Assembly: GCA_044224605.1 (NCBI GenBank)
Contig: JBGAKC010000010.1
Coordinates: 1-64,000 of the forward strand
Length of the DNA stretch: 64,000 nucleotides
Source of the DNA: UBA7672 sp044224605
GTDB lineage: Bacteria > Pseudomonadota > Alphaproteobacteria > Caulobacterales > Hyphomonadaceae
Reading direction: 5' to 3'
In this document: piece after piece, positions 54,523 to 64,000 of the stretch
How the letters are laid out: each line of letters starts with the position of its first letter
How positions within the stretch are numbered: the first letter of the stretch is position 1
The notes under the pieces: model-generated
Told to the model about the DNA's origin: nothing
Database searches by the model: none
Seen by the model: only the letters and a program-made list of their open reading frames with translations
Translations under genes and position numbers: made by a program

Positions 54523-56055
54523 ATGATAAGCAATCAGAACACGACGCGATTTGCACCTGGCGGGATGGGTGGGGTGACCCGGACGGCGGAGCCGTCTTCA
54601 GTTTCGCGTAGCGTTCCGGCGGCGGATTCCGTCGTCACGCAAGCGCCGGTTATCTGGGCCGGCGTGCGCGAAGCGCTGCGCCGCCGTCTTGGCGACGCCA
54701 AGTTCGACGCGTGGATCGCGCGTCTCGATTTCATCGCGGAAGTGAATGGCGAGATTCTGCTTGCCGCCTCCGACGACTATCAGCGAAGCCGCGTCGACAC
54801 CGACTTCGGGCACATCATCCAGCAGGCCTGGGACCAGGCCGATGATGAAGGCCGCGCCGTGCGCATCGAAGCGCGCGACCGCATCGCGCCGGACGTGCTC
54901 GCGCTCGCCCAGCCAGCTCCTGCCGCCGAACTGAAGCGCGCCGCCGCGCCGTCGGCTGACGAAGCTGCTGCTGACGCTGAACAGGCGCTCGACGCCAACA
55001 CGGAAGCGCAGACGCTCGAGAACTTCCTCGTTGGCGATAGCAACCGCGTCGCCTTCGGTCTCGCGCGCCGTCTCGCCATGGGCGCGGGCGTTGAGGCCAA
55101 CGTCGTAACGATCGTCGGCCCGCACGGCGTTGGCAAGTCGCACCTCCTCAGGGGTATCGAAGCCGCGCTCAAGGCCGCGAAGGGCGAGGGCAGCGTCCTC
55201 TACATGTCGTCGGAAGACTTCACTGTCGCCTTCGTCGACGGCGTGAAGCGGAAAGACACGTCGGACCTGCGCACCATCGTGCGCCGCGCCAAGGTCGTGC
55301 TGCTCGACGACTTCCAGTTCATCTGCTCGAAGCCCGGCACGCTGGTCGAGTTCTTCTCGCACCTGCGCGCCATCGTCAGCCATGGCGGCGTTGTTGTCCT
55401 CGCTGCCGACCAGACCCCGGCTCTGATCGACCAGCTCGACGAACGCATGCGCGATGAAATCCATGGCGGCGTCATCGCCCAGATGGAACTGCCCGAGCGC
55501 AATCTTCGCCGCGAGATCCTCCGCGCCAAGGCCGACGCCGTCTCGACGGCCGCCGCCGCCATCGATGCCGACTTCAGCCTGACCGAAGAGTGGATCGACC
55601 TTCTGGCCGACCGCCTCCCGGCCTCCGGCCGCGCCCTCTGCGGGGCCGTGCGCAACGTCTATTGCGGCACCGTCCTCGCCGGCAAACCGCTGGACCGTGC
55701 TGCCGTCGAGAAATCGATCCAGCTCCAGATGGGCGGTGCTCCGGCCCGCGCGCCGAAGATCGACACGATCAAGGATGTCACGGCCAAGGCCTACGGTGTC
55801 ACCAAGGCCGACCTCGAGTCCGCCTGCCGCAAGCGCCAGTTCGCCCAGCCGCGCCAGTACGCCATGTATCTGAGCCGCCAGCTGACCAAGTGCTCCTACC
55901 CGCAGATCGGCCGGATGTTCGGGGATCGCGACCACACGACCGTGCTTTTCGCATACCGGAAAATCTCAGCCATGATCGCTGGAAACGAGGGCATGGCCGA
56001 GGAACTCCGCCAGCTCGAACAGCGCATCCTCGCCGATCCGCGCAACAGCCGGTGA
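54523..56055 (+). CDS. dnaA: chromosomal replication initiator DnaA (divergent AAA+ domain)
   Basis: 510 residues. Domain I runs from APVIWAGVREALRRRLGDAKFDAW; domain II is Ala/Pro-rich; the AAA+ domain has an unusual Walker A, GPHGVGKS (199-206), and Walker B LLDDFQF (260-266). At the box VII arginine finger (Arg285 in E. coli, in DRLKSRF) the sequence is ERMRDEI, placing Glu312 at that position, while Arg308 matches Arg281. The DNA-binding domain keeps the signature with changes: FGDRDHTTVLFAYRKI (usually GGRDHTTVLHA). Synteny with dnaN-recF-gyrB supports identity. Confidence 0.92.
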   Translation: MISNQNTTRFAPGGMGGVTRTAEPSSVSRSVPAADSVVTQAPVIWAGVREALRRRLGDAKFDAWIARLDFIAEVNGEILLAASDDYQRSRVDTDFGHIIQQAWDQADDEGRAVRIEARDRIAPDVLALAQPAPAAELKRAAAPSADEAAADAEQALDANTEAQTLENFLVGDSNRVAFGLARRLAMGAGVEANVVTIVGPHGVGKSHLLRGIEAALKAAKGEGSVLYMSSEDFTVAFVDGVKRKDTSDLRTIVRRAKVVLLDDFQFICSKPGTLVEFFSHLRAIVSHGGVVVLAADQTPALIDQLDERMRDEIHGGVIAQMELPERNLRREILRAKADAVSTAAAAIDADFSLTEEWIDLLADRLPASGRALCGAVRNVYCGTVLAGKPLDRAAVEKSIQLQMGGAPARAPKIDTIKDVTAKAYGVTKADLESACRKRQFAQPRQYAMYLSRQLTKCSYPQIGRMFGDRDHTTVLFAYRKISAMIAGNEGMAEELRQLEQRILADPRNSR

Positions 56056-56126
56056 GCAATCGTTGAGCAACTGGGGATAGATGCCCAAAAAGGCGCTTCT
56101 CTGGACGCTCTGATAGGCTAATGTCT

Positions 56127-56158
56127 CGGCCCGCCCCCAAAGGCGGGCCGAAGCTTTT
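56127..56158 (+). terminator. terminator between dnaA and dnaN
   Basis: Perfect 9-bp stem CGGCCCGCC / GGCGGGCCG with a 6-base loop (56127-56150), followed by AAGCTTTT. It would separate dnaA transcription from dnaN, at least partly. Confidence 0.75.
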
Positions 56159-56208
56159 CGGTGGACCGCCATGCGCCCGGATGGGCGCTGATCTGCAGGA
56201 TTGGGCTT

Positions 56209-57321
56209 ATGAAACTGACGATCGACCGCAACGCCCTGATGCGTGCGCTCTCCCATGTCCAGGCCGTCGTCGAGCGGCGGAACACGATTCCGATCCTGTC
56301 GAACATCCTGCTGCATGCGGAAGGCGACCGGCTGAGCCTCACCGCCACCGACCTCGACATCGAGGCGACGGATGCGGCCGAAGCCTCCGTGAAGAAGGCC
56401 GGTTCCGTCACCGCCCCGGCCCAGACGCTCTTCGACGTCGTGCGCAAGCTTCCTGAAGGCTCCGAGATCTCGCTCGACCTCTCAGATGGCCGCCTCTCTA
56501 TTTCTTCCGGCCGCTCGAAATTCGCGCTGCCGACGCTGCCGGCCTCCGACTTCCAGACGATGGCCAAGGAAGCTGCGCCCACGAAATTCGAGATCGAGGC
56601 CGCCGAGTTGCGCCGCCTGATCGACAGGACGCGCTTTGCGATCTCGACGGAAGAGACGCGCTACTATCTCAACGGCATCTACCTGCATCACGCCAAGGGC
56701 GCGAAAGGCAATGTCCTCCGCGCGGTTGCGACCGACGGTCACCGCCTCGCCCTGGCCGAGACGGAGGCTCCGAAAGGCTCCGCCACGCTCAAGGGTGTGA
56801 TTGTCCCGCGCAAGTGCGTGGCCGAAGCCCGCCGCCTGCTGGATGATGCGCCGGAGACTGTCACGGTTGAAGCCTCGGATTCCAAGATCGTCTTCCGCAT
56901 CGGCGAAGCGGTCCTGACCTCGAAGCTGATCGACGGCTCCTTCCCGGATTACCAGCGCGTGATCCCGAAGGAGAACGGCCGCATCCTCGTCGTCGACAAC
57001 AAGTCGTTCAAGGACGCGGTCGATCGCGTCGCCACCGTCTCCGCCGAACGCTCGCGCTCGGTGAAGCTCTCGCTTTCCGCAGGCAAGCTCACGCTCGCCG
57101 TCAGCCACTCCGAAACGGGGCAGGGCACGGAAGAGCTGGAAGCCGACTATTCCAGCGAGCCCATGGAAATCGGCTTCAACGCCAAATACCTCCTGGACGT
57201 CGCCTCGCAGATCGGGGCGGAAGAAACGCGCATCGAATTCAACGACGCTGCTTCTCCCGCCCGCGTTCTCGACGGCAAGGATGAGGGCGCGCAGTACGTC
57301 CTGATGCCGCTTCGCGTGTGA
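56209..57321 (+). CDS. dnaN: DNA polymerase III beta subunit (sliding clamp)
   Basis: 370 residues from the ATG at 56209; longer frames to 56161 lack the family start MKLTIDRNALMRAL. Three clamp domains, with ATDLDIEA and GIYLHHA in domain 1-2 and the C-terminal YVLMPLRV, which lines the protein-binding cleft that receives QLDLF-type motifs. It is coupled to recF by a GTGA overlap. Confidence 0.96.
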   Translation: MKLTIDRNALMRALSHVQAVVERRNTIPILSNILLHAEGDRLSLTATDLDIEATDAAEASVKKAGSVTAPAQTLFDVVRKLPEGSEISLDLSDGRLSISSGRSKFALPTLPASDFQTMAKEAAPTKFEIEAAELRRLIDRTRFAISTEETRYYLNGIYLHHAKGAKGNVLRAVATDGHRLALAETEAPKGSATLKGVIVPRKCVAEARRLLDDAPETVTVEASDSKIVFRIGEAVLTSKLIDGSFPDYQRVIPKENGRILVVDNKSFKDAVDRVATVSAERSRSVKLSLSAGKLTLAVSHSETGQGTEELEADYSSEPMEIGFNAKYLLDVASQIGAEETRIEFNDAASPARVLDGKDEGAQYVLMPLRV

Positions 57322-58490
57322 TTGACAGCGCTACACCCGAGGTCCGCCGCCCGCACGTCCGCCTGAGGCGTCTCGCGCTGGAGAATTTCCGCAACTACGT
57401 CTCGCTCCAGCTCCGGCTGGATGGCCGTCACGTCTGCCTCTACGGCGCGAATGGCTCGGGCAAGACCAACCTGATGGAAGCCGTCTCGATGCTCTCGCCG
57501 GGCCGCGGCCTGCGCGGGGCGGAATTCACCGAACTCGTGCGCCGCACGCCCGAGGGCGTCGCCGCCCGCAACTGGGCCCTCTCCGCTGACGTGAAGGAGG
57601 GAGATTTCGATCGCCGCATCTCATTGGCGTTGGAACTCGATGAGATGGGCCGCTCCAAGCGCACAGCCCGCCTCGACGGCGCCAATGTCAGCCAGAATGA
57701 TCTCGGCGAGCTGATGCGCGTGATCTGGCTGACGCCGTCGATGGATCGGGTCTTTACCGGCCCTGCCGGCGACCGCCGCCGCTTCCTCGACCGCCAGGTG
57801 CTTGCCCACTTCCCCAGCCACGCCTCCGCCGGCGCGGCCTACGAGAAGGCCATGCGCCAGCGCAATGCGCTGCTGGAGCAGGGGAGGGCCGATCCCGTCT
57901 GGCTCGATGCGCTCGAGCTCGGCATGGCCTCTGCCGGCGCCGCCATGGCGCTCCATCGTGTGGACGCTGTTAAGGTGATGCAGGAGGCGATCCTCGCCCG
58001 TCCCGAAGGCGCCTTCCCGAAAGCGCTGATCGACCTCGATGGCCAGTTCGAGAACAGCGCCGCGCATGGCGTTGCCTTGACCGATATCGAGCAGGAAATC
58101 GCCGCCCAGCTGCGCCAGAACCGCCCCCGCGACCAGGCCGCGGGGCGCACCACAGAGGGCGTCCACCGCACCGATCTGAAAGTCATTCACGCGGCAAAAG
58201 GACTGCCGGCCGACCAGTGCTCGACGGGCGAGCAGAAGGCCTTGTTAATAGGCTTGATTTTGGCCAACGCGCAGGCGCTTTTCGAGCGTGATTTTGCCCC
58301 CTCACCCCTGCTATTATTGGATGAAGCGGCAGCCCATCTCGATTCGGATCGGCGCGCCGCCTTGTACGATGAACTGGCCGCGCTGGGCGGTCAGGCCTGG
58401 CTCACAGGAACGGACCGCAATCTGTTCGACGCGTTCGGCGATCGAACCCAGCGGTTTGAGGTGTCAGACGGCGTCGTGCGCGAAGGCTGA
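57318..58490 (+). CDS. recF: DNA replication and repair protein RecF
   Basis: 390 residues from a GTG overlapping the dnaN stop. SMC-like ATPase: Walker A GANGSGKTN, the signature STGEQKALLIGLILA, and Walker B PLLLLDEAAAHLD. Loads RecR/RecA at gaps. Typical recF position between dnaN and gyrB. Confidence 0.95.
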   Translation: MIDSATPEVRRPHVRLRRLALENFRNYVSLQLRLDGRHVCLYGANGSGKTNLMEAVSMLSPGRGLRGAEFTELVRRTPEGVAARNWALSADVKEGDFDRRISLALELDEMGRSKRTARLDGANVSQNDLGELMRVIWLTPSMDRVFTGPAGDRRRFLDRQVLAHFPSHASAGAAYEKAMRQRNALLEQGRADPVWLDALELGMASAGAAMALHRVDAVKVMQEAILARPEGAFPKALIDLDGQFENSAAHGVALTDIEQEIAAQLRQNRPRDQAAGRTTEGVHRTDLKVIHAAKGLPADQCSTGEQKALLIGLILANAQALFERDFAPSPLLLLDEAAAHLDSDRRAALYDELAALGGQAWLTGTDRNLFDAFGDRTQRFEVSDGVVREG

Positions 58491-58527
58491 GCGGTCCCCT
58501 ATGGGCGCCGCCACAAGGAAATTTTGA

Positions 58528-60968
<2,441 letters not shown>

Positions 60969-60972
<4 letters not shown>

Positions 60973-61430
60973 GCCGCTTTCGGGTTGAGGAAGGCGTAAG
61001 CCGCCCATCCTATAAGCGCGCCAGCAATCTGCGCCGCGATGAAGCCTGCAACGTCATCCGGGCGAATACCTGCGAAGGTGTCGCTCAGGGAGCGCGCCAG
61101 CGTCACGGCGGGGTTGGCGAAGGATGTCGGGGCGGTCCACCAGTAGCCAGCAACAATGGCCAGCGCGACCGCGCAGGGAACAGCGTCCGGCCGCGAGCGG
61201 CGGACAAGGAGGATGGTGAACACCAGCGCGAAGGTTGCAACGCCTTCGGACAGCATGTTGCCGAAGCCGGCGCGCACGTGAGTGGAAAATTCGAATATCG
61301 GATGCGCGAACATCGCGTGAGCCAGAAGCGTTCCCGCAACACCGCCAAGGCATTGCGCGATCAGATAGGCGAAGGCGGCGCGGGGCCGGATTTCCCGGCG
61401 CAGCGCCACGACCAGCGACGACCAGGGCAT
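60969..61430 (-). pseudogene. aquaporin-family gene lacking its N-terminal third
   Basis: The 153-codon frame matches the MIP/aquaporin family from just after the first NPA motif: ALRREIRPRAAFAYLIAQCLGGVAGT, then SEGVATFALVFTILLVR, and the second NPA as SFANPAVTLARSLSD, with a complete C-terminus. The first half (segments 1-2 and the first NPA loop) is missing: all frames upstream of the ATG were read and none gives HFNPA. A truncated protein could not form a normal pore. Probably a decaying gene; a deliberate half-channel is unlikely. Confidence 0.6.
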
Positions 61431-61777
61431 CGGCCGTCTCCGCGGCGCACCTTCGAACTACGCCGCTTACAGCACGCAAGACGCGCTGCTTAAACACCAA
61501 CACCAGATGAGCGGAATCCTCCGCCAGGAACCCGCCCTCGCTGTCTCAAGTTATCCGACGGCGGACCGGCGTACAGGCGGGAGCACAACCGTCCTAGCCG
61601 CGCCGCTGGTTTCCAACGAGTTAACGCAAGCCTTCAAAAGGCGATGGTCCCGCCAACAGCACCTTAGTCAAACTTTGTCATGACTTGGGACAGCTCGCTT
61701 GACGTTGACGTTTCGGATGGGCCGACGCGTGACGCGATCGAAATCAGTGGCCTCCGGCGTCCCCGGGGCAGGGTGCG
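61431..61777. other. 347-base non-coding interval
   Basis: Between the aquaporin fragment and the YaiO-like gene. No ORF with coding character and no remnant of the missing aquaporin half that I can read. It has tracts of repeated ACCAACACCAG-type sequence and a promoter-like CTTGACGTTGACG near 61698-61712. Promoter for the downstream operon expected here. Confidence 0.45.
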
Positions 61778-62854
61778 ATGATCTTCGAACTCCCAACACC
61801 GCCCGAGACAAACGCGACAGGCGAATGCGCCCGCGAGGTTGCGAGCGTGGCTGCGGCCTCGCAGGCGCGGCGCAGTGGAGAATTTGCCAAGGCCGCGCTG
61901 CTTGCGGGCTGCGTGCTGCAGGTTCATCCCGATGAGGCCGATGCCTGGTTCGAGCTTGGCGCTGCAAAGTATGCGCTCGGCGAGAAGGAAGAGGCCCAAA
62001 AGGCCTGGATGCGCACGCTCGATCTTGCGCCCGCGAACGATGACGCCCGGCTCGCTCTTGCACGGCTCACCTGGGCGGACGGGGATAAGGCGGCTGCCCG
62101 CCGCTGGCTTGCAAGCGTGTCCCCGGTGCGCCGGCAAGGCGCCGAGGCGCTTGAGCTTCAGGCTCAACTGGATAGTGCGGACCAAACACCGCCTGTGTGG
62201 CGCATCGACGCGAGCGTCGCTCAAAGCTCGCTCACCAAGGGCCTGCCGGACTGGTCGGAGGCGAGGGTCTCGGCCTACCGCCGTCATGGCTCAACGGGAC
62301 TTGGCCTCGCCATCGAACATGCCCGCCGGTTCGATCGCGAAGATACCTATTTCGAGGCGGTGGCGACCTACGCGGCTGGATCCGTGGTCTGGTCGCTGGC
62401 GCTGGGCGGAACGCCGGAGGCAGATTTCCGCCCTGAACAGTCGGTCCGGCTCGGCGGCGACCACTATGGCGCCGAATGGGACATGGGCGCAGCTTTCTCT
62501 CACGCCGAATATGTCGCCGGACAGGTCGACAAGGTCGATGTGCGCCTCGCCCGTGAGCTTGGACCGCTGCGGCTTCAGGCCACCGGCGTCGCCGTCCACG
62601 ATGAGACTGGCCGCAACAGGTATGGCTATGGCGTTGGCGCGGTGTGGAAAGCGACATCCGCTCTGGCCTTCGATGCGGGCTGGTCCAACGCCCCGGAGAG
62701 CTCTGACGGGCTTACGGTCAACGTCCGCAGCGCCGTTCTGGGCGCGACCATCAACCTCTCCGAAGGCCTTCGTCTCCGCGCGGGATTGGCGCACGAGATG
62801 CGCGACGCCTACGATCGCACGGAGATCTCAGCGGGTCTGGCGAGGACCTTCTGA
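61778..62854 (+). CDS. TPR + YaiO-type outer membrane beta-barrel protein
   Basis: 358 residues from the ATG at 61778; an in-frame TGA lies about 50 bases upstream with no other start between. Residues 20-115 contain two TPR-like repeats (ADAWFELGAAKYALGEKEEAQKAW and DARLALARLTWADGDKAAA). Residues 140-358 match the YaiO family, a small beta-barrel with alternating strands ending in AGLARTF, with the terminal Phe expected of outer membrane proteins. No signal peptide is visible, which is odd. YaiO proteins go with polysaccharide loci; a HEAT-repeat gene follows 1 base later. Confidence 0.75.
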   Translation: MIFELPTPPETNATGECAREVASVAAASQARRSGEFAKAALLAGCVLQVHPDEADAWFELGAAKYALGEKEEAQKAWMRTLDLAPANDDARLALARLTWADGDKAAARRWLASVSPVRRQGAEALELQAQLDSADQTPPVWRIDASVAQSSLTKGLPDWSEARVSAYRRHGSTGLGLAIEHARRFDREDTYFEAVATYAAGSVVWSLALGGTPEADFRPEQSVRLGGDHYGAEWDMGAAFSHAEYVAGQVDKVDVRLARELGPLRLQATGVAVHDETGRNRYGYGVGAVWKATSALAFDAGWSNAPESSDGLTVNVRSAVLGATINLSEGLRLRAGLAHEMRDAYDRTEISAGLARTF

Positions 62855-62855
62855 C

Positions 62856-63971
62856 ATGTCAGGCGCGCTTCAGGTCATCTGGTCGGCCTCGCTCGTGCTG
62901 GCCGCTCTCTCCTGTGGCGTCATGACGGCGCTCATCGCCGCTCGGCTCATCCGCCAGCAGCGTGACCGCGACCTGCCAGCGCAGAGCGTGAACCTGACTC
63001 TCGGCCTCCTGGCCTACACCAAGGGGGAGGGTGAAACCCCGCGTCTCAACACCCGCAGTCGCCATAGCTGCGACTTGATAATGCACACCGCCCTCGACGT
63101 ATCGCGTACGTTGGATGTGGAGGCGCGCGGGCGCTTGGTCCAAATGCTGAGGAACGCGTATCTAGATGCCTACTATCGTCGCGCGGCCGTACGGGGACAG
63201 GAGCGTGATCGCGTCAACGCCATCGAACTCCTGCGCATGTTTTCAGACCTCGATACCCTCAGCCTGCTGCAGAAGTTGCAGGACTCGGCAAGCTTCCGCG
63301 TCAGCGTCGCCGCCATGCGCACGTCCATCGAAGTGGGCGATCCGCCTCGCCTGGAAGCGGTGCTCAAGCTCGCCGAGCGCCCGGAAGGCAGCAACTCGCT
63401 GATGTTGTTCAAGGTCTTCGAGGCGAGCGTCCATGCCAGCGTGCCAGCCGCGCTCGGCGCGCTGGCGGCGGGCTTGCCCCGCAACAGCCAGGTGATGATG
63501 CTGAAGGCCCTCGGCACGTCGCGCTCGCCCATGGCCTTCACGGCGATCACCCGATCGACCAACGATATGGATGCGGAAGTCCGCGCAGCGGCCATCACGG
63601 CGCTGCGCGCTCACGGCTCGAGGAAAGTCACGCCCTGGCTGGTCGCTGCGCTGCGGGATCAAGACTGGCGCGTGCGCCTCAAGGCCGTTGAAGGCCTTGG
63701 CCAGTATGGCTCGGCCTCCGATTGCGCCAGCATCGAGCCGCTGCTGAACGACAGCGTCTGGTGGATCCGGTTCCGCGCCAACGAAGCTGTGGAGCGTCTC
63801 AAGACCGCTTCAGTCGCCACCGAGACAAGACCGAAGAAGCGGAAGGCCGCACTGAAGACCAGACCCAACCTGGTTGCTGGCAAGACGACAGCCGGGAATG
63901 CGAGCGCCGTGAAGAAGCCCCCGGCTGCGCCGACGCGTCGCCGATCCGTGAACCGGAAGGTCGCGTCGTGA
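62856..63971 (+). CDS. membrane-anchored HEAT-repeat protein
   Basis: 371 residues. One N-terminal membrane segment (VIWSASLVLAALSCGVMTALIAARLI), then about 260 residues of HEAT-type helical repeats, clearest in MDAEVRAAAITALRAHGSRKV and DWRVRLKAVEGLGQYG, and a basic Lys/Arg/Pro-rich tail. The C-terminal end overlaps a GTG start of the next gene by 4 bases. HEAT-YaiO-glycosyltransferase neighbourhoods are known in bacterial exopolysaccharide clusters; the link here is inference. Confidence 0.75.
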   Translation: MSGALQVIWSASLVLAALSCGVMTALIAARLIRQQRDRDLPAQSVNLTLGLLAYTKGEGETPRLNTRSRHSCDLIMHTALDVSRTLDVEARGRLVQMLRNAYLDAYYRRAAVRGQERDRVNAIELLRMFSDLDTLSLLQKLQDSASFRVSVAAMRTSIEVGDPPRLEAVLKLAERPEGSNSLMLFKVFEASVHASVPAALGALAAGLPRNSQVMMLKALGTSRSPMAFTAITRSTNDMDAEVRAAAITALRAHGSRKVTPWLVAALRDQDWRVRLKAVEGLGQYGSASDCASIEPLLNDSVWWIRFRANEAVERLKTASVATETRPKKRKAALKTRPNLVAGKTTAGNASAVKKPPAAPTRRRSVNRKVAS

Positions 63972-64000
63972 CCGAAACAATCGCCATGGACGTTGTCGCC
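63968..64000 (+). CDS. 5' end of the next gene in the YaiO/HEAT operon
   Basis: GTG at 63968 overlaps the HEAT-protein stop (GTGA) and the frame (MTETIAMDVVA) stays open to the window end, 11 codons. The coupling implies a real gene; a glycosyltransferase is a guess from comparable loci, and nothing in these residues shows it. Confidence 0.5.
   Translation, partial: MTETIAMDVVA

Overview
The window is a gene-dense, GC-rich (roughly 63-65 % by eye) stretch of an alphaproteobacterial chromosome. The evidence is the contiguous rpsT-dnaA-dnaN-recF-gyrB block, a ccmABCDG haem-export cluster, MmcB with an alphaproteobacterial-type SOS box, a DUF2794 protein, a very large NAD-glutamate dehydrogenase and an ECF sigma/ChrR-like pair. 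The gene set fits Caulobacterales best, Hyphomonadaceae in particular. This placement is inference from gene content and order; no 16S gene is present. No tRNA, rRNA or CRISPR array was found.

Layout. 1-5 kb: the end of an IS630-type element abuts a minus-strand cassette of four envelope proteins (S8 protease lipoprotein, a membrane protein resembling a free S8 propeptide, a lipoprotein, an M23 peptidase). 5-11 kb: sirtuin deacylase, TetR regulator with divergent hydrolase, zincin, FkbM methyltransferase, MFS transporter. 11-14 kb: SOS-controlled mmcB followed by an unknown protein with a clamp-binding motif, then an ECF sigma factor with a cupin anti-sigma. 14-21 kb: thpR, Bax-inhibitor-1 protein, DUF2794, a GldA/GldF/GldG/DUF4340 ABC cassette, DUF1223. 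21-29 kb: acnA, ccmABCDG, a MarR regulator, NUDIX and globin, yciB. 29-38 kb: a MarR-mtaB-ftsY-EamA operon, FMN reductase, a Tat-exported molybdenum hydroxylase with its 2Fe-2S subunit, TerC. 38-47 kb: GNAT, NAD-glutamate dehydrogenase, AI-2E transporter, a HerA-like ATPase with an unusual SRAP protein, and a Lys-rich histone-like protein. 47-54 kb: ubiB/ubiE, mutM, two crotonases and small hypotheticals. 54-61 kb: the replication block with an unusual DnaA. 61-64 kb: a truncated aquaporin and the start of a YaiO/HEAT-repeat locus that runs off the window.

How genes work together. Most are housekeeping: replication initiation and clamp, cytochrome c maturation, ubiquinone synthesis, tRNA thiomethylation, SRP targeting and base-excision repair. 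The less ordinary parts are: (i) the protease / propeptide-like / lipoprotein / M23 cassette; (ii) the SOS operon pairing MmcB with a QLDLF protein; (iii) the HerA-like ATPase plus an SRAP protein that has lost two canonical active-site residues and ends in QMDLF; (iv) a DnaA with Glu where the box VII arginine finger is expected; (v) a ChrR-like anti-sigma without its N-terminal zinc ligands. Residue alignments were made by eye against remembered family sequences, so substitutions at named positions need a real alignment.
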